A stretch of 64,000 nucleotides of DNA. It comes from Paracentrotus lividus. Lineage: Eukaryota > Echinodermata > Echinoidea > Camarodonta > Echinidae. Under the pieces are notes generated by a model. That model saw only the letters and a program-made list of their open reading frames with translations. It had not been told where the DNA came from and made no database searches. Numbering within the stretch: the first letter of the stretch is position 1; each line of letters begins with the position of its first letter. The position numbers and the translations under genes were made by a program. Location of the stretch: the NCBI GenBank assembly GCA_940671915.1, contig CALNVZ010000554.1, positions 240,304 to 304,303 on the forward strand. The letters are read 5' to 3'. Positions 45,790 through 58,230 of this stretch are shown here, piece by piece.

Positions 45790-46370
45790 TTGATATGTAA
45801 TGAGCAGACCGAACCCGCCTGACATTTCTTTAGCGTCTTTATGGAAGGCGCAGCCGTGGTTCTCGACCCGATCTGCACATGTTAGTGCAGTAGCAGACGC
45901 AGACCGATGTCATATAAAGAAAGTAACGGGCCCATGCATAAACATAATAGAGCCGCTTTTGTCCTCAGACAATTGGGCCCGAGAAATGCATTCAATTCGG
46001 ATCTCTTGGATCCGCGCCTGCAGTGGTCCCACCCCTGTTTTAATACTCTCGGGAAACAGTCTTTGCCCGAACGACCAACCGATACCAAATCTACATAGTA
46101 CATCTCGTCGCTTGGGTAGTCTCGGCCGACGTTGAACTACAGTAGAAATTTCAGAATCGGCTTGAAACCTACTCGCCCAGTCATAGCATTGCGACATTGA
46201 ACAGCTAAATAATACGAATCGAGCTGGAAGCAATTTCGGAAATTGGTGAGGTGAACAGAAAGCTGATCCTTGCTCACCATCTTTAGTTGATACAATTTAT
46301 TTTTTTACTATTGACCATTCAACTGGCAAAGCTTGTTGTAACAACCTACCCCATGGGTGATTTTACACAC
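45790..46370 (+). pseudogene. DIRS-type element, probable linker and start of tyrosine recombinase
   Basis: LWKAQPWFS at about 45838-45864 matches the segment that follows RNase H in DIRS polyproteins. At 46200-46330, in changing frames, a pattern like that of the recombinase N-terminal (SAM-like) domain is visible: an aromatic/Ser/Trp stretch followed by ADPCSPS-like residues and a hydrophobic FLLTIQLAKL. The catalytic Arg-His-Arg-Tyr part was not found. Frameshifted and dead. Confidence 0.5.
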
Positions 46371-47042
46371 AGAAATCAAACAGTCATTAGGCAGAATTAC
46401 AGGGCATGGCTATGGGGTATATTAGTGACATACATGTACTATATTTACAATACCAGACTATCATCATCTGCCTTCAGTTGTAAGAGCTATTACAAATTTC
46501 AATTTTTGTCAAAAATTTACTTTGAACTGTAAAAAAATGGTTGTTGTTGATTTACTTTTTAATAAAACAACGGAGAAACCTCAAGACCGGCAGTTCATCA
46601 CAGCTATGTGTAGGGTGTATATAGATGCCAGTTAGCAAATCCTCTTTTGTTCCATCTTAGCACACTGAGAACTGTAACAACTGACCCGTGTAACTTCCAT
46701 ACCCGGTCTCCCCTATATTGATTATTGGAAATCGATAAACACGAAATTACTCAAATTTGGCATATATTATTCTTTTGTGATGAAAATCAACTCCACCAAG
46801 TTTGAATGTGAAATTTCAAAAAATGTGATGTGAGGAGTAATATGAAATATTTAAACGCTTATATCTCAGAAGTAGTATTATGTGACCTAAGTACTTCTTC
46901 CATTACACTCTTCAATTATAACACAGTGTGCCAATTTATATAAAGCGGGATTAAAGTCTTTGATGTAACCCTGGCTATTGTCCTATAGCCTGGCACGCTC
47001 CGCCGTCACAAACACACACATAGAACTATTGATCTGTATTTA
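46371..47042. other. No gene
   Basis: AT-rich sequence. A short TATAGCCTGGCACGC at about 46983 resembles the start of the next element's end (TAGCCTGGGTGCCAGC) and may be a fragment of a related copy. Confidence 0.5.
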
Positions 47043-48931
47043 TAGCCTGGGTGCCAGCTACAAATTTATTTACCCCATTTTCCCTAAAAGGTTTGACCCC
47101 TGAAAGTGATGTAGTTCAGTACAAGGATCGAGGAAATCGATGTCAGCTGCTGCGACAGTGGGGGACTCGGCCCCCAGACCCACTAAAAAAAACGTTTTGG
47201 GACAGTTATTTACCCCATCTTCCCCATGGACCAAATTTTGTCATTGGGAAGTAGTATGAATTTACATTGCAAAAATATATTAGCTGACAAAAAATAGTGG
47301 GGGGGGGGGGAGTGCAGAACTGACAGCTTCAAAGACCCCCATCCCCATACTGCGCATGCGTCGGGAGCGATGTGCTCCGTGTATAATAGTGTGCATGATA
47401 TCTCTGTGGGGGTAATACTCTGTTCTATGTTGTTGTTTTTTTGTTTTTTTTTTTATTCATTTCATACTAATTTGTATGCTAGATTATTGATTACTTGCCT
47501 ATTAATTGGGATTTGATCCCTTTTATATGTATTTATTTGTTTATTTTAAGGGGGGAAATCCAATTAACTGAGGTCTTAAATTCATCAGCCGATTGAAAAT
47601 AATAGGAAGTTAATTTAATTTTGATTAAATACAATAATCTTGCAATGCAATGAATGTCTGGAATTATAAACTCGATCCCAGGAATATGTGGATATAGACT
47701 AGACATATAGGCCCTATTCCTATACAGATCATAGCTTTGCTAGACCCCCCCCCCCCGCCCCTCCGCTCACACATCTTTTGAAGAACGAAAACTCATAATA
47801 AAAGATACGCATTAACTGCAATCAAAATGCACTTCACTTGATATGGTGCAATTTATTTGTTACACAAGTGAAATACAGAACAGCGACGGATCAAGATATA
47901 AAAAAAAAGGGGGGGGGAGGGCACACTCATAAAATTTGAAAACTAAGGCTGTACATGTGCAGACACTCCGTGGTTAAAATAAATAAATAAATAAATAAAA
48001 CTGGGTTGCGCCCGGGCCTGGATCCCCTACTGCGAATGAGGCATTATGCAATGCAGTTTAAAAAGAAATGATTTGTTATTTATTGGATAAATAATAGGGA
48101 CGGATCCAGGATTCGAAGAAAGGCCCATAAAGTAGTTTAGAATAGATCATACTGTCTCATCACTTTTGATATGATCAATATAATTGCCCCACAAGAGTTA
48201 GATTTACCGACGTTGCATCCTACTTTGGACCTGCCACTGAATATCTCAATTTCTTTGTCATCTGGTTTCACTTTCTAAAGTTATTAAGATGTTGTTGAAA
48301 ACAGTTATTGAATGGGGTTGATTTTTTAATCTATTCATTCAGAAGAAATAAAGAACGATATCATTGCCGCGTTATTCTTGAAAACAGTGATAATTTTGGC
48401 AATTATACATGCATACATAATTGCACAAAATGACAATAAAAGTCTATAGTTTATAGTTTGTAGTAAATAAGAAACTCCAGACCTTGATCCATGATGTTCC
48501 ATATTGGTTCGTTTTAATATGAGACAATCAAAGGTCGATCCAGGATTTTCAGATAAGGGGGCTTCACGACCGACAAGGGGGGGGGGGGCTTTCAAATTAT
48601 TTCAGGTTGCATCCCCTGCGCCCCGCCTAGATGCACCACTTTACAATTATGATAAGGTATATCGTACGAGGAAAGGAATGAGAGGAATCATGGACAAAAT
48701 ATGATCAGAGGGAATTGAAGAGGTGTGTAAGACAGAAAGAGATATAAAAATATATAATATTGTATACGTGTAATAATGATGTAATGAAGAAAAAGATCCA
48801 AAATACTAACTTACATATACTTTTTATATGCCATTGTATTATTTCATGAGTCACTTTTCTTGGAAAACATGCAGGAGTGGAGGAGGGGGAGGCAACCAAA
48901 TGGGGGATGTTTTGTGACAATTCTGAGTTCA

Positions 48932-48965
<34 letters not shown>

Positions 48966-50023
48966 ATCACTAATAATTCTTGACTGTACTTTGTAAAAAA
49001 AAAAAAAAAAAATATTCAACTGCCCCCCTATCATTCAATATTTCTGATTGCGCCCCTCCCCTGATCTGTATACTAACAGATCAGTGCCCTCCCCTGATTT
49101 CCTAACCCGGATCCGTAGCTTATCTGTATTTCAATTGTGTAAAAATAAATATAAATAAATAACACATGCCGAGCTGTACGCGAGTAAATGTAATGAACAT
49201 TAACATTATTAAACAAATTTGATTAACACATTACGCAGAGCCTTGTTTGGAGCTTGTATTACAACTTATTATTTCTTGAAAGATGAATGTAAGGCCAAAG
49301 GGAGCAGACGATTGGGATGGGGGGGGGGGGGTCTAGCAATGTCGTTGATCTGCAAGATAGCCTATAGGCCTAGATTTATCCATCTTATAGAAATAAAATG
49401 TGTATTCGAAACCTTCATTGCCTCAAAAAGATTTTTGTATGTAATAAAAAAAAGGAAAAAAAAAGTGAATGTTGTACAGTCAATTAAATTCATTACCCAA
49501 TTCTCAAGACCTCTGTTTATCAAAAAAATTCCCTTAAAAATAAATAGAATAAATTAGAGATCAAAGCCTATTGAACAGGCAAGTCACCTATAATCTAACT
49601 TACAAATAAGTCTAATATATTGAATCATCAACAGAGAACAGAGGATTGCTATGTGTTTTATATACAGAGATATCATGCACACTATTATACACGGAGCACA
49701 TCGCTCCCGACGCATGCGCAGTATGGGGAGGGGGTCTTTGAAGCTGTCAGTTTTTTACTTCCCCCACTATTTTTTGTCAGCTAATATATTTTTGCAATGT
49801 ACATCCATACTACTTCCCACTGACAAAATTTGGTCCATGGGGAAGATGGGGTAAATAAATGTCCCAAAACGTTTTTTTTTTAGTGGGTCTGGGGGCCGAG
49901 TCCCCCACTGTCGCAGCAGCTGACATCGATTTCCTCGATCCTTGTACTGAACTACATCACTTTCAGGGGTCAAACCTTTTAGGGAAAATGGGGTAAATAA
50001 ATTTGTAGCTGGCTCCCAGACTA
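47043..50023. mobile_element. 3-kb element with 390-bp inverted arms and TTA flanks
   Basis: The arms 47043-47430 and 49645-50023 are inverted copies. The ends are TAGCCTGGGTGCCAGCTAC and its partner GTAGCTGGCTCCCAGACTA. Shared internal blocks are GATGTAGTTCAGTACAAGGA, TCGATGTCAGCTGCTGCGAC and GCGCATGCGTCGGGAGCGAT. TTA flanks both ends (47040-47042 and 50024-50026), compatible with a 3-bp duplication of PIF/Harbinger type. No transposase; the interior is later insertions and homopolymers. Confidence 0.85.
47750..49110. repeat. Cluster of GATCC-family fragments and homopolymers inside the 3-kb element
   Basis: Fragments with CGGATCCAGGATT-like or inverse ends occur at 48105-48240 and 48533-48640, and partial ones at 47880-48035 and 49020-49120. 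There are poly-C at 47746-47754 and poly-G at 47908 and 48578-48588. ATT repeats lie at 48934-48963, poly-A at 48996-49012 and a TAAA repeat at 47979-48000. No gene. Confidence 0.6.
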
Positions 50024-50083
50024 TTAGTGCAAACACCCAAACAATTAATTCTGGCGCACTGTTCTGCCATTTAGTGGCCGTAG

Positions 50084-50367
50084 ATGGAACTATACATGTT
50101 TCCCTTTTTTATCAAGGAACAAACAGAACAACGGAAGTCTGTTGAAATTGGGCCGCGCTCTTTTTCGAACAGAAAATTAAAAGCGCCGCGATACGGGAAC
50201 GCTGTAGGAGGCGCAGGGACACGGCGTTCACGCGCCACGCCGATGGGTTTTACTTATAGGAACATACCTTACATGTATAGCAAAATGATATAACAACTAG
50301 AAATGTATTGTAGGACGTAGAGTTATCGGTGGAATGTATTGATATATATAATACTGGGTTCTAGGAC
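50084..50367. other. No gene
   Basis: Short spacer between two elements; includes GCGTTCACGCGCCACGCCG. Nothing recognisable. Confidence 0.5.
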
Positions 50368-52449
50368 ATCTCCCCCGGAGGACAACTCCCCCGGGGACAA
50401 CTCCCGGAGGACAGCTCCCCCGGAGGACAACTCCCCCGGAGGACAAAACCCCCGGAGGACAGCTCCCCCGCAGGACATCTCCCCCGGAGGACATCTCCCC
50501 TGGAGGACAGGTCCCCCCAAGGACGAGTCCCCCGGAGGGCAGCTTCCTCCAGGGACAACTCCCACGGAGGACAACTTCCCCTCGGACAACTCCCCTGGAA
50601 AACAACTCCCCCGGAGGACAACTACCCCCGGAGGACAGCTTCCGCGGTGGACAACTCCCCCGCAGGACAACTCCCCTGGAGGACAACTTCCCCGGAGGAC
50701 ATCTCCCCCGGAGGATCGGTCCCCCCCCCTTAAGGACAACTCCCCGGATGACATCTCCCCTCACTTTAAATGCTTTATTATTATTGATTTTATGCCAACC
50801 CCTTGGTTTTTCTTTCTGTTACAATTATTACATTACTCTTTGCATGGAGTAACCCTTCTGTAATGACAAGAGAGGATGGGAATGGTTGTTTAATTGCTAA
50901 CCATCCATTGGAAGCACCCCTTCCAATCTATGAATGGCTACTCCTTCCCTCAAAAGGTTGTTAGGTTTGGCAGATTCAGAGGTACGGTACCGTACCCCAA
51001 CGAAATGTGACCCTCAGAAAAGGAAAATTAATGAAAATGCAAGAAATAAAAGAAATGTTGAAAAAAGGAAGGATGCTAAATGGGGAACTTAAATATGAAG
51101 CTACAGGAGAACAAAAGAGCACGAAGGGCGAGTTGGCCTACATATCTCTAGTCGCCTTCAGCAAGGGGGGGGGGGGGTGAGCCACGATAATTAAAGCTTT
51201 AATTAATAATTAATCACACCCTAAACAAATAAGAATGGGCGCAAAAGTTTAAACGAGAACACAATTTTTATTTATCAAAAAAGAAATTCACAAAACTCAA
51301 TTCCAACATCATCACTTGTTTTGTCATTTTTCAAGGAATAATGTAATACAATCATTGTCATTGGGTTTAAGATTTTACAGACAATTGTTATATCTGAATG
51401 GTGTGTGTTCATAAGTATGCACTTGCACAGCTTTGCATTCATGCCGTGTCATCGCTATCAAAAGAGGGTGTTATTGTAACTAGCGTTGGTATGAACATAT
51501 ATCAAAAAGTATATAAATGAAAATTAAAACATCTCGGCATATCAATCAATTTTTCAGTATTTCCGTCAACATATCACATTAAAACATTTATAATTGTAAA
51601 ACATTTGCTGAAACAAGCCAAAACAAAAAAACAAAAAAAAAAAACCCTTGTATCAATTTATGTACATGTATTTTTGTCGGCATAATTGAAGAGGTGTGAT
51701 ATAAAATTTTCCTCTTGACGATTCGCGCTTGAAAATCCTTTATTTTTTTTATTTTTTTCTCTTTTCCTTTCTTTTTTTTTTTTTTTGGCTAAAAGAAAGA
51801 TGATCGCCACCGTTCGTAAAAGAATAACAACAACAAAAATAGAACAATAAAAGTAAAAATATACTGCTTCGGGTCATTTTTAGTCAACAATTTTGGCTCG
51901 CACTTTTCGCTCAAGAATCATCCCTTCAAAAGGTTCATTTTTTTTCAAATTTCGAACCCCCGCAAAAATCCGAGTTACAGGCCTGACCATTGACCTACAT
52001 ACTCTAAAATCTAATCAGATCATCTTCCTATGGTGATTTAAGATTGAAGTTGATATCTTTCTCTTTTGATGATAAAATTCGGTTCCAATAGCAGCAGGCC
52101 TCTACAGCTGCCAAACTTTAACACCCTTCGCCGGAAAAAGAAAAAAAAAATTGCCAAAGATTGTGTATTTCCATGAATGGCTAGTTCGGTTAAAAAAAAA
52201 ATTAAATAAATAAACGAGTGCATGTGGATCTGTTCTCCGGAATGGTTGAGTTGTCCTCCGGGGGAGTCGTCCTCCGGGGGAGTTGTCCTCCAGAGGAGTT
52301 GTCCTCCGGGGGAGTTGTCCTCCAGGGGAGTTGTCCTCCGGGGGACTTGTCCTCCGTGGGAGTTTTTATCGGGGGAGATGTCCTCCGGGGGAGTTGTCCT
52401 CCGGGGGAGTTGTCCCGGGGGAGTTGTCCTCCGGGGGAGATGTCCTGAT
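50368..52449. mobile_element. Fold-back element with 16-bp tandem-repeat arms
   Basis: The left arm (50368-50765) is about 24 units of 16 bp based on GGAGGACAACTCCCCC, and the right arm (about 52247-52449) is about 12 units in reverse orientation (GGGGGAGTTGTCCTCC). Both ends begin AGGACATCTCCCCCGGAGG in inverted sense. The 1.48-kb spacer is unrelated. Inverted arms made of short tandem repeats are the hallmark of fold-back elements, including the TU elements described in sea urchin. No flanking duplication found. Confidence 0.85.
50766..52246. other. Spacer of the fold-back element, no gene
   Basis: Poly-G at 51166-51177, poly-A and poly-T tracts (51627-51644, 51774-51786). The words CGATTCGCGCTTG and GGCTCGCACTTTTCGCTC at 51719 and 51896 recall the 20-mer at 40-42 kb. 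No ORF with recognisable content. Confidence 0.55.
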
Positions 52450-53282
52450 ACGATAATACTGATTTTGCCATGAGTGATGTACAAAGATTAACACAGCTGG
52501 AATCAAATCCAGGACCTATAGATTCAAAGGCAAGACATTATTGATAGACTGGAATATTCCCATACGGATTTCACGTGAACGCAAAGTGTGATTCTGAACT
52601 CCAAGTCGGCAACATGGCAAGTTAATTAAGGGCATAATTCGGACGTTTGATTAAAAACGATATATATAAACACAACACAAAAAGAAAGTTCCCCCTATTT
52701 CAGATATCAATAATTTTTTAACCAGGAGGAGTTAAAAAGATCTAATTATATGTCCATGTAGGGAATTTCATTAGCTACCATAGGACCGAATTTTAGGAAA
52801 AATCATCAAGTCATGCTTCAGTTATTAATGGTTGAATGCAAAAATGTCATTTTTTGAAGTTCAAAAGCCTAAAATCACAACTTTGATTCAATGATATCGG
52901 ACCCATTTTCAGATTTAAACAATTTACACGTCAGAATGTATGCATAACGTGCTTCCCAACATACGAGAATGAAATTTGCGGCAAATTTTACGGTTGAGTA
53001 AGCATTCAGCAAAAATTGCCCAAACTGCGATTCTTACTTCTTTGCCGTGGTATAATCGATCAAATGTGAGGGAATTCCTGTTTTGGAAGTGTATGCAACC
53101 AATATCCATCCATTCACGGTTGAATGAACCCATCAATCAACCCATTTGTACGAAAATGCATTGCAGTAATTGTATGCACTAGAAAGCATCTCATTAACAT
53201 TTTTTGGGTTTTATTCATATTCGTTGGGCACGAGTCAATGATCCTATGGCATTTATTTAAAAATGCATGCTTCAGTGAGCAC
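52450..53282. other. No gene
   Basis: AT-rich unassigned sequence. The opposing frames at 52924-53182 lie on both strands and carry no motif. Confidence 0.5.
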
Positions 53283-53412
53283 GTGAGACTGCAAAAGCCC
53301 TTTTCTCACGTACGGACTAAAATTATAATTCCTTTTATGATTGAATATAACAATTCTTGTTGTGGAGTGCGTTTGATTTTATTTTCACAAAAATCCCGAT
53401 ATTTCACGCCTT
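53283..53412 (+). repeat. Inverted repeat flanking the LINE, left copy
   Basis: AAGCCCTTTTCTCACGTACG, TTGAATATAACAATT and TTTGATTTTATTTTCA match the minus strand of 58334-58470. The LINE at 53670-58230 therefore sits between the arms of an older inverted-repeat element. Confidence 0.75.
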
Positions 53413-53669
53413 GAATTTGAATCAAGATCATGTTAGATAGAGATCAGTTGAAGCTGTGTGCCAAGATTCGTGACATAACTCACGGGAGAATTAACAATAA
53501 TCATCAATAAAATTGGCTAAATTTCAAGTTTGTAAGGTATTGATTTCCTCCTCCATTGACTTTATGTACAGAGGTTTAACAAAAGTTTAACAAAAGTGAA
53601 ATTTGGCATATTTTAATTGTCCGTTTTTGTCCATTTGACTGTAAATTATTGTATGAAACTTTGCACATG

Positions 53670-55205
53670 GCTTCAACCGGTCTCGAACTAGAAATTGTTT
53701 TTGATAACAGAAAGAATATTGTTCTTGGAATTATATACCGGCCTCCCAACTCCAATCAAAATGACCTTCTTTTATTGCATTACAAAAATACTCTCTAGTC
53801 CATCCCAAAATAAAGACTGTTTTTGATGGGTGATTTTAACATAATCTATAAATTATAACTCTGATGCTTTTGTCAATGAATTTGTGGGACCTTCTCACTT
53901 CATCATTCACACCACTCATCTCTAAGCCACCCGTATAGCAGACCATTCATCAACCTTAATTGATAATATTTTACCAATATATATCCACGTTAGAAGCTGG
54001 CATTGTAGTTTCTGATATAACGGACCATTTTCCGATATTTACAGACTTCAAGATCAAAACACAAACGTCTGTACCCGGAGTCGCTTATAAACGGAAACAT
54101 CTGTAATGACAATATTGAAGGCTATTTATCGATAATCTCTAATAATATAGAATTGGTCTAATCTTTATGATATCACTGATGTAGACAATTCCTTTGATGA
54201 ATTTATGACTAAAATAAATACTTTATATGACAATGCCTCCCCCTGACAAAAGTCAATCCCCGAAACAGAAAAAGAAATGCTAAATCACCCTGGATAACTC
54301 CGAAATCAATAATCAGGTCAATTAATAGGAAACATAATCTCTATCTCAAAATACAAAGCGAAACATCTATACCTCACGGGTCAAAATACTTGAATTATAA
54401 AAAAAACCGTGTTAGTTTGCTACGAAGAAAAAAGAAAAAATATTTTGAACAACAATTGTATAAACTGCAGCAAAAGATGCTAAGACCACTTGGAAATTAT
54501 TAATAATGTTTGAATAGGCCAAAAAAAAGAAGTCTCAGTCTCCAAATACAGGTTAATGGAAAGATCATCCATAATCCCGCAAAATATTGCAGATTCTTTT
54601 AATGACTACTCTTTAAATGTAGGACCAAATTTGGCTAAAAATTCCAAATTTGACAAAAATTTAGCGATATAACAAGTAATTCAAATTCACTGTTTTTGCT
54701 CCTGTACTTGAAAACGAAATTTTAGAATTGTCCAAACTTCCAGAGTAAACGTGAGCTGCGGCCACACGGCTTTGATAACTTTATCTTTAAAAAGATTATT
54801 CCGACTATCGTCGAACCATTTACATACATATGCAATCTATCCATGACCTCGGGTGTCTTTCCTAAAAAAATGAAATTAGCCAAAATAATTCCAGTTTTAA
54901 AAAGGTGACGCTTTATCATTAAACAATTACAGACCAATTTCCCTTACTAACAGTTTTCTCAAAATATTAGAAAAAATAGTTTTTACACGCACAACAAAAT
55001 TTCTGGATGATAACAATATTTTTACACGAATCTCAATTTGGGTTTAGGAAAAAACAAAACACAACACACCGCTCTTCTGACGTTGATAAATAAAATTACC
55101 AAATCGCTGATATCGAACCAATACAATCGGGTTATTATTGACTTTTCAAAAGCCCTTGATACCATTGACCATGACATTTTACTACACAAACTAACCCTTC
55201 TTCTT
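53670..55205 (+). mobile_element. CR1/L2-like LINE, endonuclease to first half of RT
   Basis: Frames give endonuclease blocks LGIIYRPPNSNQ (about 53730) and FLMGDFNII (about 53820), a linker with PWITPKSIIRSINRKHNLYL (about 54287), and RT blocks around FDNFIFKKIIPTIVEPF (about 54768) and MKLAKIIPVLK (about 54868). The RT frame IIDFSKALDTIDHDILLHKL (motif A, about 55134-55193) then breaks off at the reverse LINE. Many frameshifts and stops. Order and motifs fit a CR1/L2-type ORF2 in plus orientation. Confidence 0.88.
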
Positions 55206-56893
55206 CTTCCCTTCTTCTTAAAAGTACAGGCCACCGTCTGCGTGTATTGTCGTACTGTTGAGGTGCGCAGATGCAGACGTGTACAATATCTTATAAAGGT
55301 TCAGAATACTGTGTGCGAGTAAAAACATCCGTAGTTTAACGGAGATGAATTTTTTGTACCTTCCTGCTTAAAGCTGTTAGCAGAGGTACAATCGATAATG
55401 TGCTGGGGGAGGGCATTCCAGATTCGTATAGAGTCCGGGAAGAAACTCCTCTGGTAAGCCAGTGTTCTAGCATGAGGTACCATGATCTTCTGAGAGTGGC
55501 CTCGTGCTTAAGGGTTGGTAGATGGTGGCAGGAAAGTCTGCGGATGGCTATTAGAGAATTAATGATGCGATAGATCATAACAGCCTTAGCCTGGGCCCTG
55601 CGTTCCTGTAGAGATGGCCACTTCAGTTGATCCAGCATTGCTGTTACGCTGCTCGTTCTTCGATGGTCGTTGAAGATGAAGCGGGCATAACGCCGCTGGA
55701 CCATTTTCCAGCTTCCTTATGTTGGTCTGGGTGTGTGGGTCCCATACCACACTCGCATACTCCATGATCGGCTGAAGGAGGTATGGTAGCATAGTACCTT
55801 GACTTTCCTAGGGCATGGTCGAATATTCCTCTGTAGAAAGGCACGAGTTGAGTTGCCTTTTTGGTGACTTGATTGATTGTGGTATTCCAGGACAGAGTCT
55901 TGTGCAGTTCCAACACCAGGTATTTGCAGTGCTTTGAGTGTTGAGTGTCTGTCCATGAATGACATAAGGCTTGATGATGGGCTTACGTTTGTTGGTGACA
56001 TGGAGGACTTGCATTCTGTGGGTTTGAACTCCATCAGCCAATCACGTTCCCAGCGTTGGAGGCATCAATGTCCTCTTGGAGATGTTTGGCATCTTCCTCT
56101 CCCTTGATATTCCGGTATCCATACAGTCATCAGCAAAAAGCCGAGCAGTTGAGTTTTGATATTGTACTCAGGCAAATCGTTGATGTATAAGAGGAAGAGG
56201 ACGGGGCCAAGGACGCTTCCTTGCGGGACGCCAGATGTTACTTGGCTGGTGATAGAGATGGAGCCTTCCCAGAACCACCTGTTGCGTTCTGTTGCTCAGG
56301 AAGTCGACACCCATTGATGTGTGTTACCCCGGATTCCATAGAACTGGAGTTTGTGTAGGAGCCTTCCATGGGTACCTTATCAAAGGCTTTGGAGAAGTCC
56401 AGGAGTACCACATCCAACTGCTCTCTGACATCAATGGCTTTGGCGAGGTCCCGCGGACAGCAAGGACGAGCTGAGAAACACAGGAACGTTTCCTGCGAAA
56501 ACCATGTTGCACCTCCGACAAGATGTTGCAGTCTTCAAGGTGACATGATACTACTCAGAATGATGTGCTCCAGTACCTTGCAGGTCACAGACGTGAGAGA
56601 GATCGGCCTGTAGTTACCTGGCTTACTACGGTCACCTTCTTAAAGACAGGAGCAACATTTGCCATCTTCCAATCATCCGGAATAACCCCCTGGTTAAGCG
56701 AGGCCTGGAAAAATACTGTCAAGGCTGGGGTCAGTTCAGTTGCTAGAACCTTCAAGAGTCTGGCTGAAATTTTATCAGGGCCAGTGGCCTTGTGGACCTC
56801 AAGCTCTGAGAGAATCTTTAGCACACCAGCTGGAGAGATGTTGATGTGATCCATAGCTGGGTAAGGACTCTGACCTTTGTCCTTGAGGTACAA
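55206..56893 (-). mobile_element. Second LINE inserted in reverse, RT to C-terminus
   Basis: Minus-strand translation gives, 5' to 3': a finger segment VHKATGPDKISARLLKVL (about 56790), MANVAPVFKK (about 56640), GFRRKRSC (about 56495), a motif B segment [19 protein letters not shown] (about 56165-56225), and the C-terminal SSVTAMLDQLKWPSLQERRA (about 55625) and FFPDSIRIWNALPQH (about 55430). It ends in an AAG-rich tail at 55196-55222. It is frameshifted and truncated at its 5' end, probably Jockey/CR1-like but distinct from the host LINE. Confidence 0.88.
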
Positions 56894-58230
56894 AGTGATC
56901 AAAGACAATAAATTATCACTAAATCTAGAAAAAACTAATTTTATGTTATTTAGCTCAACTTTTCCGGAACTACCACGACCAATTACATGGATAATGTACA
57001 AATACAAAAAGTATCGAAAACTAAATTTTTAGGTACTATAATAGATGATAAACTAACATGGAAATATCACATTGAAAATATTTGTAAGATAATCTCAAGA
57101 AATATAGTATGATGAATAAGCTAAAATACACATTTCCCTCAAAGGTTCTTTTATCACTTTACTCTACCTTGGTATTACCATACCTTAATTACGGGATTTA
57201 TCCTGGGGAAACAGTGCTTCATACTTATTAGAAAGAATTGTATTACTACAGAAAAAAGCTATGCGAGTTATCAGTAACGTCCATTTCCGTCACCATACTG
57301 ATACACTGTTTTTTTTTCTAATAATGTTTTAAAAGTTCATGACTTATATAAACTTAACCTTGCAGTACTTTGTCCAGAAACAAAATCAGGAATTGCCCCC
57401 AGCGCTTGTAACATGTTTACTCTAAATAATGAAATACATCAGTATCCTACCAGGCAAATTAACCATTACCACTTACCAAGAACGCGTACAGTGCTCACAC
57501 AAAACACTTTTATATTTACTGCCCCTAAATTTTGGAATTCTCTACCCAGAGACATGCGTGAGATAAGAAGCATATTTTTATTAAAACAACAAAACTGAAA
57601 TTATTATTGTTATCATCATATAACCACTAATATCACTCTGTTTCTCTAATGACAGACGGATATCACCAAGGATCAAATAACACCAAAGAGCAAACTTTAC
57701 TTTTCATTCACACTATAAAAAAAATCATTATCTAAATCTTCGACACCCCCCCCCCTTCCCCACTCTAGTCCCCTCCCGGGTATTTTTTGTCTCTCTAAGT
57801 TTTTTGTTTTTTCCTTCTTTTTGAATAATAATTGTAAATTATATTTCTTGCCTCATCCCGGCATGATAGTAACTGGTTAACAGTGCGTGCACTGTTAGTC
57901 AGTTTTTGTCCGTGTTGGGATGGGGCAAGAATTATTCAATTAAGATTTATTCAATTATGAATTATTTCATGAATATGTTTCAGTTAAAAAAAAAATAATA
58001 AAAAAAATTGCTTACTTTTGTATTCTATTTTATATTAAAGGGAGCAGCGCCTTACAAGCTTTGCTTCTTGCTGGTTCCTGAATTTTCTTTATAATTGTTT
58101 TCTCTGTTACTTTTGAACAAAATTTTCTATGTTACATACTGATGTTGTTAATTAGATTATTTATTTTGTTAACTTTTGAAAACATGAAAGAAAATCAATA
58201 AAATAATCTTGAATCTTGAATCTTGAACTA
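56894..58230 (+). mobile_element. CR1/L2-like LINE, C-terminal half and 3' end
   Basis: Continues the LINE of 53670: DNKLSLNLEKTNF (about 56908), KVSKTKFLGTIIDDKLTW (about 57008), LVLPYLNYGI (about 57168) and APKFWNSLPRDM (about 57523). A 3' UTR follows, and the tail is a run of TTGAATC units (58207-58229). The RT segment between motif A and the DNKLSLNLEKT block, which should include the YADD box, is absent on both sides of the inserted LINE. Confidence 0.88.

Noticed and set aside
45800..46135. Overlapping frames of 107-111 codons on both strands taken as separate genes
   Set aside because: The plus-strand content fits the DIRS linker; the others are shadows in GC-richer DNA.
50368..50765. 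CRISPR-like regular repeats
   Set aside because: Units are contiguous 16-mers with no unique spacers, in clearly eukaryotic DNA.
50297..50863. Long Gly/Pro/Ser/Leu-rich frames on both strands resembling collagen-like proteins
   Set aside because: They translate a 16-bp tandem repeat, open in several frames on both strands. The inverse array at 52.2-52.5 kb gives the same peptides.
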